From: Chlamydiota bacterium
GTDB lineage: Bacteria; Chlamydiota; Chlamydiia; Chlamydiales; Waddliaceae
Assembly: GCA_011065005.1 (NCBI GenBank)
Contig: JAAKFP010000048.1
Coordinates: 1 to 10,190, forward strand
Direction of reading: 5' to 3'
DNA: 10,190 nucleotides
In this document: one piece after another, positions 5,736-10,190 of the stretch
How the letters are laid out: every line of letters begins with the position of its first letter
How positions within the stretch are numbered: position 1 is the stretch's first letter
Notes under the pieces: generated by a model
What the model saw: the letters and a program-made list of their open reading frames with translations, nothing else
What the model was told of the DNA's origin: nothing
The model's database searches: none
Translations under genes and position numbers: made by a program

Positions 5736-7484
5736 TTAATGATATAGGCACTGCAACAATGATGATGCAACGATAATGCGAAGAGTCTGATGAGATTCTT
5801 TAAGCCTGTCTGTAAGAAAGGGGATGGAAGAACGTGAGCCAACATGTCCAATCCCTTCTAACAATCTTTCCTTCATCTCTCTATCTGCTCCTTTATAGAA
5901 GTCTTCCAGCACCGAAATGGCACTGTCCCCTCTCCCCCAAAGAGCCAAAATCAGTGCAGCCTGAACCCGAACTTTGTCATCGGAGTCATTGAGAAGCTGT
6001 TGAACATGTTGTAAGGCAATCTCATCTCCCTCTGTTAGAAGAAGAGCAGCGGCCAACCCTGTCACTCCCCACGTTCTCTCTTGTAAAAAGTTTCGTATCC
6101 CCCTTTCGGCATTGGGATCTTCCATGACAGCTAGCACATTAAGGATTTCTAAGCGGGTGAGTTGGTTTGTCACTTCTGGTTGATTAGGAATTAACACGCT
6201 ATACTTCACTTTGCTGGGAGCTATGTACCGAAAAAGACCCTTTTGTTCCCACATCCACCGTTCCTTTTCATTGGTAAGAGATTGATAGATTGCCTTACAA
6301 GCTTCACTACATTCTTCACGCTGAGAAATCAATCCCAATGCCAAGTTCATTTTTAGATAGGAGTCTCCGGTTTGGCGAAAAGCATCAACAATAAAAGGAT
6401 AACCGTATTGACCACTTGAAGCTAAAGCTGCTCCGGCAAAAAGGCGTACATCTCTATTCTGGTGGTTAAGCCATTTCTCAAAAGCTTTCTGCCCCTGTTC
6501 AGGATGATTTAAAGTTAGCACCCAGGTTGCTGTCACGGCCACTTGGGGATGAGGATCCTCAACTTGAGATGCAATCAACTCTTGAATAGGCTTACCCTCC
6601 CACTCATTAATTCTCAAAAGACCTAACACCTGCAAAGCAGTACAACGAACGTCAGCACAGCAATCTCTAAGCAGAGGGATGATGAGGTCAACATCACGTC
6701 CCTCTCCTGTATGAGCCACAACTTGACAGGCCAGCTCCCGCAGCCCAGCACGCTTGCTGTTTGCGAGTTTATTAATCTCAGATCTCTTCGGAGTCTCCAA
6801 CAAATTCACCAACGATTCGATAGCCGCAGCTTTTTCTTCCGCTCTAGCTCTATCATTCGCAACAATGGCAACAAGATCAGATTGTGATTGGCGAATCTTC
6901 ATTTCTCCAACAGCCTTTATTGCGGCTAAACGCACATGGCAATCCCGTTCAGTTTTAAAAAGGTGCAAAACCTCTTCCTGCAAAGCATTATCACGTAAAC
7001 TTGAACTCAGCTCCAGCGCAATTCCACGAATGTATGCATTGGAATCACGTAAATTCTTTCGAAGAATTTCCACACCCTTGGCATCCTGTCCGAAAAAAGC
7101 CCCCAAAAGTGCATACGTTCTGATGATTGGAGACGAAGACCGTTCACCATTTTCTATCACCCCCCACGCCATGCTTTCAAGGAGAATACGATTCTCCTTC
7201 TCCTCGGGGAAGAGGGATAGAAAGCGTTCCCAAGCGGCAACCATCTGTTCTTCTTCCCCAAATTTTGCTAGCGCTTGGATGTAGGCTTCCCACACACCCT
7301 TTGAGTGGGGATGGTGTTCTACAAGTTGCCTAGCCTCCTCATAAGCCTGACGATAATCCTTGATTGTCATCAGCGCATAGACCCTTTTTTCTGGAGTCTC
7401 TGCATTGAGAATCGTGATAGGAAGCAGAAATAACAAGAATAGCTTTAACAATATACACTCATCAGACTTATGCCATGCCGCCAA
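5736..7484 (-). CDS. Exported HEAT-repeat protein with N-terminal TPR-like region (chlamydial CT384-like by position)
   Basis: The protein has a signal peptide (hydrophobic core LLKLFLLFLLPITIL, probable cleavage after LNA at residue 28), a TPR-like helical stretch (about 33-105), then HEAT/PBS-lyase-type repeats to the end. The repeats show the D-x-x-VR-x-x-A pattern: LRDSNAYIRGIAL (145-157), RDCHVRLAAIKAVG, LRDCCADVRCTALQVLG, LNHQNRDVRLFAGAALA and LNDSDDKVRVQAALILA. Such solenoids bind other proteins, here probably in the periplasm. No catalytic residues are seen. There is no ATG start. TTG at 7484 has GGGGGA seven bases upstream and overlaps the HIT gene by 17 bases, while TTG at 7451 (codon 12) would give a cleaner signal peptide. 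The gene lies directly after the HIT gene, as CT384 does after CT385 in C. trachomatis (from memory). Confidence 0.8.
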   Translation of the reverse strand: MAAWHKSDECILLKLFLLFLLPITILNAETPEKRVYALMTIKDYRQAYEEARQLVEHHPHSKGVWEAYIQALAKFGEEEQMVAAWERFLSLFPEEKENRILLESMAWGVIENGERSSSPIIRTYALLGAFFGQDAKGVEILRKNLRDSNAYIRGIALELSSSLRDNALQEEVLHLFKTERDCHVRLAAIKAVGEMKIRQSQSDLVAIVANDRARAEEKAAAIESLVNLLETPKRSEINKLANSKRAGLRELACQVVAHTGEGRDVDLIIPLLRDCCADVRCTALQVLGLLRINEWEGKPIQELIASQVEDPHPQVAVTATWVLTLNHPEQGQKAFEKWLNHQNRDVRLFAGAALASSGQYGYPFIVDAFRQTGDSYLKMNLALGLISQREECSEACKAIYQSLTNEKERWMWEQKGLFRYIAPSKVKYSVLIPNQPEVTNQLTRLEILNVLAVMEDPNAERGIRNFLQERTWGVTGLAAALLLTEGDEIALQHVQQLLNDSDDKVRVQAALILALWGRGDSAISVLEDFYKGADREMKERLLEGIGHVGSRSSIPFLTDRLKESHQTLRIIVASSLLQCLYH

Positions 7485-7803
7485 GTTTTTGTCCCCCTAT
7501 GAGATGAAAATGCAGATGAGAGATCGACTGTCCAGCAAGAGGCCCGTTGTTAACAATCAGGCGATATCCATCTGTGATTTTAAACTCTTCCGCCAACTTC
7601 TGTGCAATGACAACCATCTCAGCTATCAGAGGAAGGTCTTCTTCTGTCAGAGACTGCAAATCTGGAATTTCCTTCTTCGGCATGATCAATAGGTGTACGG
7701 GTGCTTTGGGATAAAGGTCCTTTATCACAAGGATTCTGTCATTTTCAAAAACCTTATCTGCAGATATCTCACCCGCAATAATCTTTCCAAAAACTGTTGT
7801 CAT
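7468..7803 (-). CDS. HIT family protein (HINT-type purine nucleoside phosphoramidase)
   Basis: This is a 111-residue HIT protein, the full length for the HINT subgroup. The histidine triad is visible as SHLHFHLIGG (about 94-103), where the middle His is the nucleophile that takes the AMP moiety. The N-terminal FGKIIAGEISADKVFENDR and APVHLLIMPKKEIPDL segments are equally typical. HINT enzymes split AMP from amine or phosphoramidate groups and act on aminoacyl-AMP. The ATG at 7803 overlaps the TGA of the MYG1 gene (ATGA), with GGAG five bases upstream, so translation is probably coupled. In C. trachomatis the equivalent is CT385 (annotated ycfF), recalled and not checked. Confidence 0.95.
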   Translation of the reverse strand: MTTVFGKIIAGEISADKVFENDRILVIKDLYPKAPVHLLIMPKKEIPDLQSLTEEDLPLIAEMVVIAQKLAEEFKITDGYRLIVNNGPLAGQSISHLHFHLIGGQKLGGMA

Positions 7804-8705
7804 GATGACTCCTTTGTTTTTTTTAAAGTATACTCTAGGGCTTTGAGAGCATCTTCACAAGTCTCCCACACAGAAATGAAACGTCCTTTGTGGCAAAAAA
7901 CTGCCCCAGGTATTCCAGACACTCTTCTTAGATCATCTTCTAGCAGTCCAGCCCACGCTTCTGGCAATGGCAAACGTACGCTCATCCTATCTTGGCAATT
8001 CGGAGGAATTCCTCGTAAATTCCAATAGTCTCCAGAAGGCACAATCACAAACTTTGCAGGATGGTCTACACCGCCAAGTTCAAAAAAGGGTTCTATCCAT
8101 GGAATAGACTGATCGAACATCAGGCACTCATTGTTTTCGTTCATGGCTTTTTCGACAATCTCACGAAAAGACTGAATGTATCGGTACCTAGCCCAAAGAC
8201 GTTTCAAATGTTCAAAAGAGAAATGCAACGCTTCAAAAAACGCTTTGTTTTGTTCCTCTTCTGTAGCTCCATACGAGATCGGAACGAAATTTGCGATCAC
8301 TTCAGAGTAGCTGCAGAAACCTGGAATTTGCGGTTCGATACCGTTGTCGTGACTATCTACCCCAGCTATGAGCGAATCATTAAAAAATTGGTATTCGTTG
8401 GATTTGAGTACTCCCCTCTCCTTTAAATGGAGAAGTATCATTCCCGCACTGCTCAAACTTCCTTGATATTCTACCTGATGATGATCGAACAGTTTCTGTT
8501 TGGGATCATATACCCCCCCAACATCGCAAACATACTCACATTGTGAAAGAACTTCAGAATCTCTGGTCCGGAAAATCTTATCTTCATCAACCAAATCGAA
8601 TAAAATAAGCAAAGCACATGCCGTGAGTTCATCCGCATGAAAGGTTCCGTCATGCGTACCAAAACCACGAGAAATCTTTTTTTTCGCCATAGAAGATATC
8701 GCCAT
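7800..8705 (-). CDS. MYG1/UPF0160 family DHH-like metal-dependent hydrolase (probable 3'-5' RNA exonuclease)
   Basis: The 301-residue protein carries the MYG1 family signatures: GTHDGTFHADE (16-26), CDVGGVYDP...LFDHHQ (about 60-78, the DHH-like metal site) and AGVDSHDNG (about 114-122). These His and Asp residues bind divalent metal. Human MYG1 is a 3'-5' RNA exonuclease, and bacterial members are mostly untested. Two starts are possible: ATG at 8705, or ATG at 8690 immediately before AKKKISRG. Neither has a clear ribosome site, so the longer one is given. It is the first gene of the leftward chain, and overlaps HIT by four bases. The same order occurs as CT386-CT385 in Chlamydia (from memory). 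Confidence 0.93.
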   Translation of the reverse strand: MAISSMAKKKISRGFGTHDGTFHADELTACALLILFDLVDEDKIFRTRDSEVLSQCEYVCDVGGVYDPKQKLFDHHQVEYQGSLSSAGMILLHLKERGVLKSNEYQFFNDSLIAGVDSHDNGIEPQIPGFCSYSEVIANFVPISYGATEEEQNKAFFEALHFSFEHLKRLWARYRYIQSFREIVEKAMNENNECLMFDQSIPWIEPFFELGGVDHPAKFVIVPSGDYWNLRGIPPNCQDRMSVRLPLPEAWAGLLEDDLRRVSGIPGAVFCHKGRFISVWETCEDALKALEYTLKKTKESS

Positions 8706-8730
8706 TAGAATACCAAGAAAAATGAGGCAA

Positions 8731-8759
8731 ATTATGACATATGGTTATTTTATGAGCAA
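8731..8759 (-). promoter_or_regulatory. Candidate promoter of the MYG1-HIT-HEAT-ThiXY operon
   Basis: On the minus strand a -35 box TTGCTC (8754-8759) and a -10 box CATAAT (8731-8736, five of six consensus bases) are separated by exactly 17 bases. The start point would be near 8724, about 19 bases before the ATG at 8705. The -35 box lies inside a perfect inverted repeat at 8750-8769, so a bound regulator could block it. Confidence 0.45.
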
Positions 8760-8769
8760 CTTCTCATAA
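8750..8769. repeat. Inverted repeat over the MYG1 -35 box
   Basis: TTATGAG (8750-8756) and CTCATAA (8763-8769) form a perfect 7-base inverted repeat around CAACTT. There is no T run beside it, so it does not look like a terminator. An operator is the likelier role given its overlap with the -35 box. Confidence 0.4.
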
Positions 8770-8955
8770 CGCTTACCTATTTTTAGACGTGAAATATTGG
8801 AGATGAGGGGTTTACAAACCAAGTTATGAACAAAAAATATTTCATTTTTGTCTTCCCCCTTGGCACCCCCCCTCAGATATACCTGTCGAGAGGGGTTAAA
8901 ATCATATATATTTGATTTACAGACACATAAGACCATGCAAATACTCTTTTCCCCA

Positions 8956-8976
8956 GTGGAATGATGGAGATTCCAC
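8956..8976. repeat. Perfect inverted repeat GTGGAAT-7-ATTCCAC
   Basis: GTGGAAT (8956-8962) and ATTCCAC (8970-8976) form a perfect 7-base dyad with a 7-base centre. ATTCCA recurs at 9027 (as ATTCCAC) and, inverted, at 9071 (TGGAAT), so the element belongs to a dispersed set of half-sites upstream of the gene at 9164. Confidence 0.5.
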
Positions 8977-8980
8977 ACCC

Positions 8981-9045
8981 AGTATTCATGAATATACCCC
9001 CATCTAAACAGCTTTTATCATCAAGTATTCCACAAATATACCCCC
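8981..9045. repeat. Direct repeat AGTATTC...AATATACCCCC, two copies
   Basis: Copies at 8981-9001 and 9024-9045 share AGTATTC at one end and AATATACCCCC at the other, with a variable centre of three or four bases. The spacing is 43-44 bases, close to four helical turns, which would place them on the same DNA face. The first copy contains the 12-base perfect palindrome TATTCATGAATA (8983-8994). Confidence 0.55.
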
Positions 9046-9163
9046 TAAATGTCAATGAGTTACCTTTCTATGGAATACATTTGGCGAACATTGTTCAGCT
9101 ATACGAAAAATCCTCATTTAAGTATGTTTAAGATACACCTAAATCAAAGACGCCTAAGCTCCT

Positions 9164-10190
9164 ATGGAAGCATATCTTGACCCCCACCACTATGATCTAG
9201 TAACGCCCGATGGGTCCATCACTAACTTGACGGCAATAGATGATAAAACTGCAGAGGCTGTTGTCTTCATTGAGAACATATCCTCAGTATTTGTTGGCTT
9301 TGAAATAGAACCAGAATTTGTCTCCTTCAACATCAAGAGCACACTAGCGCAACTTGGCATTAATGGAATTGGGCAAGAATATGAACTGGACCGCAAAAAT
9401 CATTGTGCACAAGTGAAAGTTACGTTAAAACCCATCGGCGCTATTGGAAGGCAGATGTTAAAACACATCAAAGAAGGAGCTGTCATAGGCAAACTCTTTG
9501 CTGCGGATGAACGACGCAGAGTTAGAGACCCCTTTTATTTATCAAGGATGTTTGGAAGGGCAGACCGGTTGGGTAACCCTTTATTATCGCTTGGAGGTTT
9601 GCATGGGAGCACTGACCTCATACTTGAAAAAGTCGAAGGGAGAACAGTGGCTTATCTCACTCTTCAGCATGGCAAACTGGAGTATGAAGAGTCCATACAC
9701 GGTTTTTTGCCCACGCTCGAGAAGGCCCTTATTTCCGATCATCCTATGAGAGAAATCGTAGGACTCCACCAAAAATGGCTCCCTCACGTCCCTCACAACA
9801 TTGAAGAGGATGAAATCCTTCTCGTTCGCACTCTTCCCCTTCATATCCGAACGGTATATGGAAGGGTGGTCAATGAACTTCTCTCTGAAGGATACCAACA
9901 TACTACCGCTAATGTTCTTCAACCCGACACAGCTGCCTCCGGAGACATCTATGAGTTGTTTGGAGAAAGCAAGCGAGAACTAACGGATATCCCTCTGGAA
10001 TTTTATACATTAGAACCTTATCGGGAACATGTCTTTTTTAAAGACCGCGATCAACTGCTAAACAACCTTGAAGATCCATCCACACTTTTCGATGCATTTA
10101 CGACAGCTCCGCAACCGAAAAAAAACGGCGCAGCCGTATTCATTGTTAAAGGAAGCCAACTGGACAATCTGAAGGCAAAAGACTGGACAC
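9164..10190 (+). CDS. Large hypothetical protein, 3' end beyond the window (chlamydial CT387-like by position)
   Basis: An open frame runs from ATG at 9164 through the window end, 342 codons without a stop. An in-frame TAA at 9155-9157 fixes the start at or after this ATG. No ribosome site is obvious. The protein begins MEAYLDPHHYDLVTPDGSIT and has no signal peptide or membrane segment in the visible part, so it is probably cytoplasmic or secreted by another route. It alternates short strands and helices. Segments such as RRVRDPFYLSRMFGRADRLG and LPHVPHNIEEDEILLVRTLP may be conserved blocks, but I do not recognise a family. It is divergent to MYG1, in the place held by CT387 in C. trachomatis (recalled, not checked). 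Confidence 0.8.
   Translation, partial: MEAYLDPHHYDLVTPDGSITNLTAIDDKTAEAVVFIENISSVFVGFEIEPEFVSFNIKSTLAQLGINGIGQEYELDRKNHCAQVKVTLKPIGAIGRQMLKHIKEGAVIGKLFAADERRRVRDPFYLSRMFGRADRLGNPLLSLGGLHGSTDLILEKVEGRTVAYLTLQHGKLEYEESIHGFLPTLEKALISDHPMREIVGLHQKWLPHVPHNIEEDEILLVRTLPLHIRTVYGRVVNELLSEGYQHTTANVLQPDTAASGDIYELFGESKRELTDIPLEFYTLEPYREHVFFKDRDQLLNNLEDPSTLFDAFTTAPQPKKNGAAVFIVKGSQLDNLKAKDWT

Larger units (their letters stand above)
8706..9163. other. Intergenic region between divergent genes, rich in repeats
   Basis: These 458 bases have no credible gene. Besides the MYG1 promoter they hold: an 8-base inverted repeat GAAATATT/AATATTTC (8791-8798, 8836-8843); a C7 run (8866-8872); three copies of ATATACC (8877, 8992, 9036); a perfect inverted repeat GTGGAAT/ATTCCAC (8956-8962, 8970-8976); and a direct repeat ending AATATACCCCC (8981-9001, 9024-9045). 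No tRNA-like or riboswitch-like fold is apparent by eye. I found no convincing promoter for the rightward gene at 9164. Confidence 0.6.

Noticed and set aside
6754..7284. 176-codon plus-strand frame opposite the HEAT gene
   Set aside because: It lies wholly antisense to a well-supported repeat protein, has a Ser/Arg-rich composition typical of shadow frames, and shows no motif.
8745..9055. Two short minus-strand frames (8745-8978 and 8873-9055) in the intergenic region
   Set aside because: They overlap each other in different frames, cross the repeat cluster, have no ribosome sites and look like random peptides.
9584..9922. 112-codon minus-strand frame opposite the right-hand gene
   Set aside because: It is antisense to a longer open frame that runs off the window, and has no recognisable motif or ribosome site.

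Overview
The window looks like a piece of a chromosome from the order Chlamydiales, most likely an environmental (amoeba- or arthropod-associated) lineage rather than Chlamydia itself. The main clue is the block MYG1-like hydrolase, HIT protein, signal-peptide HEAT-repeat protein, with a divergent large hypothetical gene next to MYG1. This matches, from memory, the CT384-CT387 neighbourhood of Chlamydia trachomatis. Moderate GC, common TTG starts and an imported thiamine-precursor route fit a host-dependent bacterium. I could not run a database search, so the taxonomic call is an inference.

Layout, left to right. Bases 1-122 carry what looks like the end of an insertion sequence (two 19-base near-identical repeats 26 bases apart), followed by a leftward promoter-like site. 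Bases 280-3977 on the minus strand hold one long gene of about 1,230 codons broken into four frames by three single-base shifts. Its first third is a PEP synthase/PPDK-type ATP-binding domain and the rest is unrecognised. The first break lies at a run of eight G. This gene has its own extended -10 promoter and a good ribosome binding site. Upstream of it, also on the minus strand, is a chain of four closely packed genes transcribed from about 8730 down to 4041: MYG1-like exonuclease/hydrolase, HIT hydrolase, exported HEAT-repeat protein, and a fused permease plus substrate-binding protein of the ThiX/ThiY (pyrimidine thiamine precursor) type. Spacings are an ATGA overlap, a 17-base (or shorter) overlap and 12 bases, so this is probably one operon.

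Bases 8706-9163 are non-coding between divergent genes. They contain a candidate MYG1 promoter and a cluster of direct and inverted repeats that look like regulator binding sites. From 9164 to the window end a large unrecognised gene runs rightwards and is cut off by the window edge.

The points most worth a second look are the frameshifted PPDK_N-like gene, which lacks the phosphohistidine and PEP domains and carries an unassigned region of roughly 900 residues, the ThiX-ThiY fusion with a lipobox buried at the junction, and the repeat cluster in the divergent intergenic region.
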